From NCBI GenBank assembly GCA_947254375.1, contig CAMYCF010000001.1, forward strand, positions 372,001 through 436,000: a stretch of DNA of 64,000 bases. Reading direction: 5' to 3'. A program made the position numbers and the translations under genes. The number at the start of each line of letters is the position of its first letter. Position 1 is the first letter of the stretch. Source of the stretch: an uncultured Mobilibacterium sp. (lineage in GTDB: Bacteria > Bacillota > Clostridia > Peptostreptococcales > Anaerovoracaceae). The notes under the pieces are model-generated. The model was given only the letters and a program-made list of their open reading frames with translations, was not told the DNA's origin and did no database searches. This document shows positions 35,779 through 44,156 of the stretch, piece by piece.

Positions 35779-36690
35779 CTATTCCGTCCTTTCCATGTTT
35801 TTAGGAGTGTGACCCGAGAAGCCGCACTCTTCCATATCGTCAAGCGCCTTCATTTCGGCAACGGTAAGCTCGAAGCCGAAGATGTCGGCGTTCTCGCGCA
35901 TCCTTTCCGGCGAGCTCGACTTCGGTATCGCTATCGCGCCGTGCTGATATACCCAGCGAAGAGCGATCTGAGCGGGGCTTTTACCGTGATCCTCGGCGAT
36001 TTTTACCATGAGCGGATGATCGAATATCGCCCCCCTCGCGAGCGGGCTCCACGCCTCGACCGCGATCCCTTTTTCCTGACAATATTCGAGGACCTCTTTC
36101 TGCATGTACCCCGGGTGGAATTCTATCTGATCGAGCGCGGGAGGGATCTCCGTTTCCAGCAAAGGCTCAAGATGCTCCGGCCAGAAATTCGCAACGCCGA
36201 TCGACCTGAACCTGCCTTCCTTGCAGAATTCCGTCATCGCCTTCCATGCGCCGAGGTTCTGTTCGTTCCAATCGTCGTGAGCGTGGTCGTCGGCCGGCCA
36301 ATGGATGAGCATCATATCGAGATGATCGAGGCCGAGAGCCTTAAGAGACCTTTCGCAGGCACACTTCGCCTTATCGTATCCGAGCTCGTCGAACCATATC
36401 TTCGTGACGATGAAAAGCTCCTCCCTCTTCGCATACCCGGACGAGATAGCCCTTTCGATCGCCTCTCCGACGAACTCCTCGTTATCGTAAAAATATGCGG
36501 TATCGATCAGTCGATAGCCGTTTTTTATCGCTTCCGTGACCGAAGCTATGCATTCGTCCCTCTCATTCAGCTTGTACGTGCCGAAGCCGAACGCCGGGAT
36601 CTTTATGCCGTTTTTTAAAGTAAGATCGGGGATATACACTTTTTTCGCCTCCCATAAAAAATCTTCGCTATATGTATGATTATCTTCCAT
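35779..36690 (-). CDS. Aldo/keto reductase
   Basis: A 303-residue NADPH-dependent carbonyl reductase with the full catalytic tetrad. Asp and Tyr lie in DTAYFYDNEEFVG, Lys in FIVTKIWFD and His in LIHWP. The C-terminal cofactor segment is AIPKSSSPERMRENADIFGFEL. It resembles the 2,5-diketo-gluconate reductase/YvgN group; the substrate is unknown. ATG 36690 has GAGGCGG upstream and begins a plausible N-terminus; 33 further in-frame codons upstream would run into the murE promoter region. Confidence 0.9.
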   Translation of the reverse strand: MEDNHTYSEDFLWEAKKVYIPDLTLKNGIKIPAFGFGTYKLNERDECIASVTEAIKNGYRLIDTAYFYDNEEFVGEAIERAISSGYAKREELFIVTKIWFDELGYDKAKCACERSLKALGLDHLDMMLIHWPADDHAHDDWNEQNLGAWKAMTEFCKEGRFRSIGVANFWPEHLEPLLETEIPPALDQIEFHPGYMQKEVLEYCQEKGIAVEAWSPLARGAIFDHPLMVKIAEDHGKSPAQIALRWVYQHGAIAIPKSSSPERMRENADIFGFELTVAEMKALDDMEECGFSGHTPKNMERTE

Positions 36691-36771
36691 CGCCGCCTCA
36701 AAATCAACTTCATTCCCGTCCCGGAAGCCGCGCCGTACCGAAAGCGGCTCATCCCGTGGCCTGCTCCGCAA

Positions 36772-36800
36772 TTGTTTAGCGGTTTGCAAAGTGGTATAAT
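36772..36800 (+). promoter_or_regulatory. Promoter for murE-ltaE
   Basis: TTGTTT (36772-36777), 17 bases, TATAAT (36795-36800), 35 bases before the start codon. Confidence 0.7.
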
Positions 36801-36835
36801 GAACGGCAAGTATTCAGAACATACGGGAGATGCAA

Positions 36836-38248
36836 ATGAAGATCCGCATAGATTCAAGAAAAGTAGAGACGGGTGACGCCTTTTTCTGTATAAAAGGCGC
36901 GGAATCGGACGGCCACGATTTTATCGAAGCTGCGATAGAAGCCGGGGCTTCCGCGATAGTCTGCGAAAAGATGCCGAACATACCGAGCGAGTCTGAAAAG
37001 GGAGTCCTTTTCGTAAAAGTCGATGACACGAAGAAGGCGCTCAGCGCGGCCTGCGCGGCGTATTACGGGCATCCCGCTAAAGACATGACCGTCTTCGGCG
37101 TGACCGGGACGAACGGCAAGACAACGACAGCGCATCTCATCCACAGCGTCCTCGGCAGGCGCGTCAAGACGGGATACATAGGGACGCTCGGCGCTTTTTA
37201 CGGGGATAGGACCGTTAAAACGGGGCTCACCACACCGGATGCGACCGTGCTTCAGAAAATTTTATCGGATATGAGAGACGACGGCGTGAAATGCGTCGCT
37301 CTCGAAGCGAGTGCGCATGCGCTCGTCCAAAGCAGGGTCAGGGATGCGGACATCGATATCGCGATCTTCACGAACCTCACCCACGAGCATCTTGATTACT
37401 TCGTCGACATGGATACGTATTTCGACGCCAAAGCGATCATGTTCGACGAGCTCAAGGAGGGCGCCGTCGCCGTGCTGAACAGCGACGATCCGTATTTCGA
37501 CCGCCTCAAAGAACACGTCAAAGGCAGATATGTGACGTACGGGCTAAGCGGAGATGCCGACTACTCCGCAAAGGATGTTTCGCTGAAGCTGGACGGGACG
37601 TCGTTCACGCTTTTCGCAGGCGGAAAAGAGTATCAGGCCGAGATACCGATGACGGCTGAGTACAACCTTTACAACTCGCTGGCGGTCATCGCCGCACTTC
37701 ATTCGTACGGCCTTGAGATCGAAGAGATCCTGACGGCTCTCGCCGAAGCGGACTCCGTGCCGGGGAGAATGACGAGGATCGACGAAGGGCAGGATTTTAC
37801 CGTAATAGTTGATTACGCTCACACCCCTGACGGATACGAAAAGATACTTTCGTTTTTCAGAAAGGCGGTCGGCGATAAAAACAGGATAATAACGGTCTCA
37901 GGCGCGCCGGGTAAAAGAGATGCGTCGAACAGGAAGCTCCAGGGTGAACTCCTCGACAGATATTCCGACAAATCGTTTTTAACGACGGACGACAACAGGC
38001 GCGAGTCCCCTACCGAGATCGCAAAAGAGATCTCATCGGGCTTTTCGCGGGACCACGAATACGAGATCATCGAAGACAGGGCGCTTGCGATAGAGGCGGC
38101 GATAAAAGAGGCGAAAAGAGGCGACCTCGTCGTCTGCCTGGGCAAAGGGCTCGAGACTTACATGTATTCCGGCGACGGTTCCGTCGAATACATCGGCGAC
38201 CACGAGGCCGCAAAAAACGCACTGCATAAAATAATCGATAAAAAATAA
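36836..38248 (+). CDS. murE: MurE-type UDP-N-acetylmuramyl-tripeptide synthetase
   Basis: The 470-residue Mur ligase adds the third amino acid to UDP-MurNAc-L-Ala-D-Glu. The N-terminal DSRKVETGDAFFCIKG, P-loop GVTGTNGKTTTAHLI, carbamylated-lysine region DTYFDAKAIMF, VDYAHTPDG and the specificity region TTDDNRRESPTEIA are visible. In meso-DAP enzymes the last reads DNPR; here DDNR aligns, keeping Arg but losing Asn-Pro, so the amino acid added is uncertain. ATG 36836 is preferred over 36830, because GGGAG lies directly against the first ATG. The gene stands outside a division/cell-wall cluster, so it may be a second MurE paralogue. Confidence 0.87.
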   Translation: MKIRIDSRKVETGDAFFCIKGAESDGHDFIEAAIEAGASAIVCEKMPNIPSESEKGVLFVKVDDTKKALSAACAAYYGHPAKDMTVFGVTGTNGKTTTAHLIHSVLGRRVKTGYIGTLGAFYGDRTVKTGLTTPDATVLQKILSDMRDDGVKCVALEASAHALVQSRVRDADIDIAIFTNLTHEHLDYFVDMDTYFDAKAIMFDELKEGAVAVLNSDDPYFDRLKEHVKGRYVTYGLSGDADYSAKDVSLKLDGTSFTLFAGGKEYQAEIPMTAEYNLYNSLAVIAALHSYGLEIEEILTALAEADSVPGRMTRIDEGQDFTVIVDYAHTPDGYEKILSFFRKAVGDKNRIITVSGAPGKRDASNRKLQGELLDRYSDKSFLTTDDNRRESPTEIAKEISSGFSRDHEYEIIEDRALAIEAAIKEAKRGDLVVCLGKGLETYMYSGDGSVEYIGDHEAAKNALHKIIDKK

Positions 38249-38267
38249 AAAGTGTGACGGTGACAAC

Positions 38268-39308
38268 ATGGACATGATAAGATTCAACAACGACTACAGC
38301 AGGGGTGCGCATCCCGAGATACTTAAATCTCTCATTTTGACGAACAACGACAGCTACGCCGGATACGGCACGGACGAGATATGCGAAGAGTGCACTTCGC
38401 TCATCAGGAAGATGATCGGCAACAAAAAAGCCGACGTCCATTATCTTGCGGGCGGTACTCAAACGAACATGCTCGTCATATCCTCCGCCCTACGCTCCTT
38501 CCAGGGCGTGATAAGCCCGGACACGGGACACATCAACGTACACGAAGCGAACGCGATCGAACGGACCGGCCACAAGGTGATGACGCTTCCGGCCGTCGAG
38601 GGTAAAATATCCGCTGAGCAGATCGAAAAAGAGATGCGCGAGTTTATCGAAGATCCGCTCAAGGAGCACATCACCGAACCTAAAATGGCGTATATTTCCT
38701 ACCCTACAGAGCTCGGCACCATCTACAGCAAAGAGGAACTCCGCGATATCAGAAAGGTTTGCGACAAATACAAACTCTACCTCTTCGTCGACGGAGCGAG
38801 ATTGAGCTACGGCCTCGTAACGCCTTACGCGGACGTCACCCTCAAAGACCTTTCGCTCGTATCGGACGCCTTCTACCTCGGAGGCACGAAGTGCGGCTGC
38901 CTTTTCGGGGAAGCGCTCGTCATAAACAACAACGAAATGAAGTACGGTTTCCGCTCCTACATGAAGCAGGTCGGCGCGCTCACCGCGAAGAGCTGGCTGA
39001 TCGGACTGCAGTTCTACACGCTGCTCAAGGAAAACCTCTATTACGATATAGCCGCTCCTGCGATCTTCCACGCTCTCAGGATCAAAAAGGCGTTCGCCGA
39101 CAAAGGGGTGAAATTTTTCGCGGACAGCCCTACGAATCAGCAGTTCCCTCTCCTGACGAAAGAGCAGATCAAAAAGCTCGAGAAGAAATATATCTTCGAT
39201 GTCGGTAAAGAAGTTGAAGACGGGATCTTCTTCGCGCGCTTCTGCACATCTTGGTACACGACCGATGAGGAAGCCGACGAGCTCATCCGCGACATAGAGG
39301 AGCTGTAA
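38268..39308 (+). CDS. ltaE: Low-specificity L-threonine aldolase
   Basis: The 346-residue PLP enzyme cleaves threonine or allo-threonine to glycine and acetaldehyde. The N-terminus is IRFNNDYSRGAHPEILKSL. The PLP lysine lies in DAFYLGGTKCGCLFGEAL, and VHYLAGGTQTNMLV and FVDGARLSYGL are family regions. It follows the murE-type gene after 19 bases, so glycine production is coupled to a cell-wall ligase transcript. Beta-eliminating lyases such as tryptophanase share the fold but not this length. Confidence 0.9.
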   Translation: MDMIRFNNDYSRGAHPEILKSLILTNNDSYAGYGTDEICEECTSLIRKMIGNKKADVHYLAGGTQTNMLVISSALRSFQGVISPDTGHINVHEANAIERTGHKVMTLPAVEGKISAEQIEKEMREFIEDPLKEHITEPKMAYISYPTELGTIYSKEELRDIRKVCDKYKLYLFVDGARLSYGLVTPYADVTLKDLSLVSDAFYLGGTKCGCLFGEALVINNNEMKYGFRSYMKQVGALTAKSWLIGLQFYTLLKENLYYDIAAPAIFHALRIKKAFADKGVKFFADSPTNQQFPLLTKEQIKKLEKKYIFDVGKEVEDGIFFARFCTSWYTTDEEADELIRDIEEL

Positions 39309-39376
39309 AAAACATTCCATACAGCGGCGCTGTAAAAATCATTCCGCTCGGATAGGGCCGGGCAAAAGGCAAAAAC

Positions 39377-39405
39377 GGGGAGGATCTTCGGATCCTCCCC
39401 TCTTT
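39377..39405. terminator. Bidirectional terminator between ltaE and the LRR gene
   Basis: GGGGAGGATC (39377-39386) pairs perfectly with GATCCTCCCC (39391-39400) around TTCG. TCTTT follows on plus and GTTTTT on minus. Confidence 0.9.
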
Positions 39406-39453
39406 AGTAGTAAAAGCAGTAAATGCAGTGGCTGAAATCAAAGTCCCGCCTGA

Positions 39454-40770
39454 TCACGCTCTTCTTTTTCTGCCGGCAAATGCGTACAATCCGGCTGCCG
39501 ATAATGCCAGCAGCAGCATCGAAGCAGGAAGCGGACTGCCGTCGCCCGTGGACGGACCTGCGTTTTTGTCGGTTTTGTTCTTATCTTCACCTGAAGCTTT
39601 GTCATTGCTTTTATCTCTGTAAACGGCTTTGACTTCAACATCATTTGCAGGCATCGTGAATGTGCCGTCTTCTGCGACCTTTACATCTCCCTTGATCACT
39701 TTCCAGCCGGAGAACTCTTTGCCGACAGCAGCTTTGTCCGCCGTGAGCGTTACCTTCTCGCCCGCTTCATACGAAGTCTGATCGGCCTTTCCGTTGTTGA
39801 CTTTTAGCGTGTATGTGGCTACAGGTCTTACCGTGATCGTTCCCGTGAAGTTGCCGTTTTCAGCCGTGAATTTCGCGCTTCCGCCCTTCGACTTATCGGT
39901 AAGCGCCAAGTTGCCGTTCTCGAGTTTCAGGTTTTGGAGCTCCGCGAGATCCGTTACTGCGCTTCCGTCTCTCGCCTTGGGCGGATTTGCGACCTGTCCC
40001 TTCTTAGCCGTGACTTCAACGGTCTGGTCATTTGCATGGAGCTCATCGAGATGTATATCTTTCATCGGGCTCATATCGGCAACGTGATTGCCGTCGATGA
40101 AGAGCCTCGTCATGGAATGAAGATTGCTGAGCGGACTTATGTCTTTTATCTCGTTATCGCTCAGGAAAAGTTCCTTCATTCCTGTCACGGACGCGAGAGG
40201 CCTAAGATCCTCAATGCTGTTATCTTCCGCTTCAAGTTCGTTAAGATTTGTGATCCCGCTCAAAGGTCCGAGATCCGTGACCAGAGTCCCGTCCATGCGG
40301 AGGATACGCAGTTTTTTCATTCCGCTGAGCGGAGACAGATCCGAAATATCATTTCCGTTCATAACGATCCCGTCCATCTCCGTAAGACCCGCGATCGGCG
40401 TCAGGTCCTTGACCTTATTGTTGTCAAAATAAAGTGTTTTAAGCCGCTTCATGTCTTTCAGAGGGCCGAGATCCGATATATTATTGTTTCCCATGTAGAG
40501 GCTTTTAAGTTTTTTGAAATGCTGTATCCCCTCGATGCTTGAAATGTCTTTTTCTTCCATTATGAAAAGGACGATATGGTCCACGTCAGAAGGGAGCACA
40601 TCCTGTTCGTACGGTTTGGCACGTCCTAAGTATTTGTTTATGTGGTGCCTGAAATTCATGTCCGGTACTGCATTTTCGTCAGCAAAAGCTTTGCCGCTGA
40701 AAAACGGCGACGCTATGAGCATCAGTCCGAGCATCGATGCCGTAAAACGATTTACGAGTTTTTTGTTCAT
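39454..40770 (-). CDS. Internalin-like leucine-rich repeat cell-surface protein
   Basis: The 438-residue protein has a signal peptide (residues 1-30, ending SGKAFA). About eight 22-residue leucine-rich repeats of the internalin type follow (NNISDLGPLKDMKRLKTLYFDNN and similar; residues 75-245), then a beta-rich stretch and an InlB B-repeat/Flg_new-like module (YTLKVNNGKADQTSYEAGEKVTLTADK...GWKVIKGD...FTMPANDVEVKAVY). The tail is Lys/Asp-rich, ending with STGD, a hydrophobic helix and RKRRA. The end looks like a sortase signal with a non-LPxTG motif (GPSTGD). It should be displayed on the wall and bind proteins. AGGAGG precedes the ATG. Confidence 0.88.
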   Translation of the reverse strand: MNKKLVNRFTASMLGLMLIASPFFSGKAFADENAVPDMNFRHHINKYLGRAKPYEQDVLPSDVDHIVLFIMEEKDISSIEGIQHFKKLKSLYMGNNNISDLGPLKDMKRLKTLYFDNNKVKDLTPIAGLTEMDGIVMNGNDISDLSPLSGMKKLRILRMDGTLVTDLGPLSGITNLNELEAEDNSIEDLRPLASVTGMKELFLSDNEIKDISPLSNLHSMTRLFIDGNHVADMSPMKDIHLDELHANDQTVEVTAKKGQVANPPKARDGSAVTDLAELQNLKLENGNLALTDKSKGGSAKFTAENGNFTGTITVRPVATYTLKVNNGKADQTSYEAGEKVTLTADKAAVGKEFSGWKVIKGDVKVAEDGTFTMPANDVEVKAVYRDKSNDKASGEDKNKTDKNAGPSTGDGSPLPASMLLLALSAAGLYAFAGRKRRA

Positions 40771-40930
40771 ATGACCTCCTGTGTCAATTATCAGTTGCAG
40801 AAAATTAAATATATCTTACTGCAGTTTAATATATCTGACTATATATATGCTTTCCTTTCAAAAATCAACCGCTCCTGCAGGTAAAAATATACAAACACGG
40901 CCCGAAGATCTCCCTAAAAAACAATAAAAA

Positions 40931-40961
40931 TACCCTCCTTCCGTCGTCCCGGAAAGAGGGT
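40931..40961. terminator. Terminator after the P-loop gene
   Basis: ACCCTC-TTTCCG pairs with CGGAA-GGAGGGT (minus strand, one bulge), followed by ATTTTTATTGTTTTTT. The remaining bases between 40771 and 41002 hold only A+T-rich sequence and the LRR gene's binding site. Confidence 0.8.
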
Positions 40962-41002
40962 AAAAATCCACTGTCGTGCTTTACATATTATATGTCCTGC
41001 GA

Positions 41003-41425
41003 TCAGTTGAGGACTTCGCAACCCTCGAAGTCCACGCCGATCATCTCTTCGAGTTCGGCGCTGACGCTGACCACAAAATCAATGCCATAGTCCTTGGAAA
41101 TTACTTTGATCTTATTGATAAAGCTCGGCAAAGTCTCGAGCGAGAAATCCGCATGTTTCATGATGCCGTCCAGGTACATAACGTCTATGTCGTTGTCGGA
41201 GCTGATGATACCGAACAGGAACCCGATATACTCATCTTCATTCGTAACGTGTACGAAATCCTCCATGCAGATGACCCTGATCCTGTAATCGAGATCGTAG
41301 ATGAGTCTTGCGTTCTTGTTGATGAAGATAGTGCTTCCTCTTCCCTCTTCCGCACTCTTGTTTGCGAGCTCGATCATCGTCTTCGTCTTGCCGCTGCCTT
41401 TATGTCCAACCAGTAATTTAACCAT
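41003..41425 (-). CDS. Small P-loop NTP-binding protein of unknown function
   Basis: The 140-residue protein opens MVKLLVGHKGSGKTKTMIELAN, a clear Walker A loop (GHKGSGKT, residues 7-14). A hydrophobic strand ending in Asp (DVMYLDGIM, near residue 87) could be Walker B. Similar short clostridial proteins are sometimes labelled 'twitching motility protein PilT', but it has no other PilT feature and lies away from pilus genes. It follows glyA by 68 bases on the same strand, with its own AAGGAGG site and a strong terminator. Confidence 0.75.
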   Translation of the reverse strand: MVKLLVGHKGSGKTKTMIELANKSAEEGRGSTIFINKNARLIYDLDYRIRVICMEDFVHVTNEDEYIGFLFGIISSDNDIDVMYLDGIMKHADFSLETLPSFINKIKVISKDYGIDFVVSVSAELEEMIGVDFEGCEVLN

Positions 41426-41493
41426 GGCACTGTCCTCCTTGCTATTTTATAGAATTATACAATATAGCCCGGGCTCGTTCAAGAAATAACCTT

Positions 41494-42750
41494 CTATTTC
41501 TCCGAAGCTTTTTCCTCGTCGAGCTGCTTTACGACTTCGTCTATCCTGTGAGCGACTTTTATGAAATCCTCTTCAACATAGCCCTTTGTCGTCATAGGAG
41601 CCGTGCCGATCCTTACTCCGCTCGTCTGCATAGGCGAACGCTTTTCATTCGGAACGCAGTTTTTATTGAGGGTGATGCCGACTTCGTCGAGCCTGTTCTG
41701 CAGATCTTTTCCCGTGAACTCGTGATCCGAAAGATCGAGCAGGAAGAGGTGGTTGTCGGTACCGCCCGTTACGACTTTGTATCCCATTTTGATGAATTCA
41801 TCGCAGAAAGCCGCACAATTCTTTACGACCTGCTTCTGGTATTCTTTGAACTCAGGCGTGAGGGCTTCTTCCGCGCATACCGCCTTTCCGGCGATGATGT
41901 GCTCGAGCGGTCCGCCCTGTGCGAACGGGAATACCGCGCTGTCGACCTTCTTTGCGAGCTCATGTCTCGCGAAGATCATTCCGCCCCTCGGTCCTCTCAG
42001 CGTCTTGTGCGTTGTCGTCGTAACTATGTCGGCATATCCGAACGGTGACGGATGTACTCCTGCGGCAACGAGTCCCGCGATGTGAGCCATATCGACCATG
42101 AAATACGCTCCGACTTCCTTCGCTATCTCGGAAAATCTCTTGAAATCTATGATCCTCGAATATGCGCTCGCTCCGGTCAAAATGAGCTTAGGCTTGAGCT
42201 CTTTCGCCTTCTTTTCAACGTCGTCCATATCGATGAATCCGTTGTCATCTACCGAATAAAAATGCACATCGTACAGCACGCCGCTGAAGTTTACGGACGA
42301 TCCGTGCGTGAGGTGTCCGCCGTCGTCGAGGCTGAGACCGAGGATCGTGTCTCCCGGCTCGAGTATCGCTCTGTAAGCGGAGAAATTCGCCTGCGAACCG
42401 CTGTGAGGCTGTACGTTCACGTGATAATCCGTGTCGAATACTTCGCGCCACTTGTTGCAGCAGTACTCCTCGAGATCGTCGACATTCACCGTGCCGCCGT
42501 AATATCTTCCCTTGTTTCCGGAAAACCTTTTATAAGGGTATCCTTCCGCATATTTCCACGAAAGGCAGCTTCCGCACGCAGCGAGCACCGCCTCGGAACA
42601 ATAATTCTCCGATGCGATAAGTTCAACATTATTCTTCTGTCTCTCGTATTCGCGCTCGATCATATCGGCGACCGCAGGCGAAACCTTCCTTATCTCGGCG
42701 ATGTTGTCGCGATTGTAATTGCTGCTGTCTTTTCCGTACTTGTCGATCAT
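41494..42750 (-). CDS. glyA: Serine hydroxymethyltransferase
   Basis: The 418-residue PLP enzyme interconverts serine and glycine with transfer of a one-carbon unit to THF. Motifs are [48 protein letters not shown], and the PLP-lysine region [22 protein letters not shown] 42750 overlaps the folC stop (ATGA) and has GGAGGAA before it. It is part of the folD-valS-folC-glyA run. Confidence 0.97.
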   Translation of the reverse strand: MIDKYGKDSSNYNRDNIAEIRKVSPAVADMIEREYERQKNNVELIASENYCSEAVLAACGSCLSWKYAEGYPYKRFSGNKGRYYGGTVNVDDLEEYCCNKWREVFDTDYHVNVQPHSGSQANFSAYRAILEPGDTILGLSLDDGGHLTHGSSVNFSGVLYDVHFYSVDDNGFIDMDDVEKKAKELKPKLILTGASAYSRIIDFKRFSEIAKEVGAYFMVDMAHIAGLVAAGVHPSPFGYADIVTTTTHKTLRGPRGGMIFARHELAKKVDSAVFPFAQGGPLEHIIAGKAVCAEEALTPEFKEYQKQVVKNCAAFCDEFIKMGYKVVTGGTDNHLFLLDLSDHEFTGKDLQNRLDEVGITLNKNCVPNEKRSPMQTSGVRIGTAPMTTKGYVEEDFIKVAHRIDEVVKQLDEEKASEK

Positions 42751-44156
42751 AATGATTCCTCCCGCTTCTCCTTAAAAAATCTCAATATATCTCCAATAAA
42801 ATAAATGGATCCTAAAAAAAGAACTATTTCCGAGGCGTTTTCCCGCGCCCCGTAAAAAGCGTCCCGCCAGTCCCGGGCGGCTTCGGCCCCGACGCCGCAC
42901 CTTTCGAGCACTTCCTTCAGCGTCTCCGCCGGAAGTTTCCTTCCGTCGTCCGGCTCGGTTGCGATGACTTTTATGCCGTGAGACCTGCCCGCCGCACCGC
43001 AGCGTCCTTTTATCTCTTTTATTGCCTCGGCGAATATCTCCGCCATTTTTTCGTATTCTTTATCCCTGAAACACCCGATCACGAACGATATGTCGCTGTC
43101 GCAAATGATATCTCCGAACCGGTCCGTCAGCGTTTCCATAGCCGCTCTCACTCCCGGCGGATTGTGCGCCCCGTCCAGGATTATATACGGCTTCTCCGAT
43201 ATTATCTGGAAGCGTCCCGGATTGACCGCCTTCGAAAGCCCCTCGCGGATCGCCTCTTCGGTGATCTCATCATCAGGCAGCGCCAAAACGGCGGCGACTG
43301 CCGAGACCGCATTTTTTACCTGGTGCCTTCCCAAAAGGCTTATTTCAAGTCCTCTCAGCCGTCTCCCCGAGATCTCTGCGTCGAATACGGTCTTCGAGCG
43401 CTCCTTCGGAGGTGCGACCGTCACGGGGACGGACGAGGTATCGATGAAATGCGCGCAGGCTTCCTTCGCGTGTTCCTCTATTACTTTTTTTACTTCAGGA
43501 TCGGAAGGCTGCGATATCACGGGCGCGCCCGCTTTTATTATACCCGCTTTTTCGGCGGCTATGAGCTTTATATCGTGCCCGAGCCTGTCCGTGTGGTCAA
43601 GTCCGATGTCGGTCACCACCGTCACCGCCGGACGTTCTATTGCATTCGTCGGGTCGAAGCGTCCTCCGAGGCCGACCTCTATGACGGCGTATTCCGCTCC
43701 CGCGTCCGAGAAATATTTATACGCCACAGCTGTCAGTGCGTCGAACGGCGAAAGCCTTCCGTAACCCTCTTTTTCGAGGGTGTCGTTGAGTGTTAGCACA
43801 CATTCGGCAGTTTTTATAAAATCGTCGTCCGATATCTGAACGCCGTCTATCGTAAAACGCTCGCTGTACCTCATGACGTGGGGCGATGTAAAGAGTCCGG
43901 TCATTTTACCCGCGCTTTTGAGTATCGACGCGGTAAAAGCGGCCACGGACCCCTTCCCGTTCGTCCCCGCTATGTGGACGATCTTATAATCGTTCTGCGG
44001 GTCGCCCAGAAGTTCGAGGGTCCGGCGCATCCGCCTTATGACGTTTTCGCCCCTAAAATCTTTCCCCGGGGCTCCGCTTCCCGCGACTCCCCCTTTAGAA
44101 AGAGAAAAAATTTCCTCCATAAGGGCTTCCGCTCTTGCAGCCGAACTACTTGGCAA
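42747..44156 (-). CDS. folC: Folylpolyglutamate synthase/dihydrofolate synthase
   Basis: The 469-residue Mur-ligase-like enzyme adds glutamate to folates. The P-loop is [51 protein letters not shown] and [11 protein letters not shown] are conserved. The start is taken as TTG 44156, because GGAGGAG lies 4-5 bases before it, inside the end of valS (11-base overlap). The first ATG, at 44120, has only a weak site. Confidence 0.93.
   Translation of the reverse strand: MPSSSAARAEALMEEIFSLSKGGVAGSGAPGKDFRGENVIRRMRRTLELLGDPQNDYKIVHIAGTNGKGSVAAFTASILKSAGKMTGLFTSPHVMRYSERFTIDGVQISDDDFIKTAECVLTLNDTLEKEGYGRLSPFDALTAVAYKYFSDAGAEYAVIEVGLGGRFDPTNAIERPAVTVVTDIGLDHTDRLGHDIKLIAAEKAGIIKAGAPVISQPSDPEVKKVIEEHAKEACAHFIDTSSVPVTVAPPKERSKTVFDAEISGRRLRGLEISLLGRHQVKNAVSAVAAVLALPDDEITEEAIREGLSKAVNPGRFQIISEKPYIILDGAHNPPGVRAAMETLTDRFGDIICDSDISFVIGCFRDKEYEKMAEIFAEAIKEIKGRCGAAGRSHGIKVIATEPDDGRKLPAETLKEVLERCGVGAEAARDWRDAFYGARENASEIVLFLGSIYFIGDILRFFKEKREESL

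Noticed and set aside
41003..41425. PilT twitching-motility ATPase
   Set aside because: Only a Walker A loop and a short core are present; the Asp and His boxes and the PAS-like N-terminal domain of PilT are missing.
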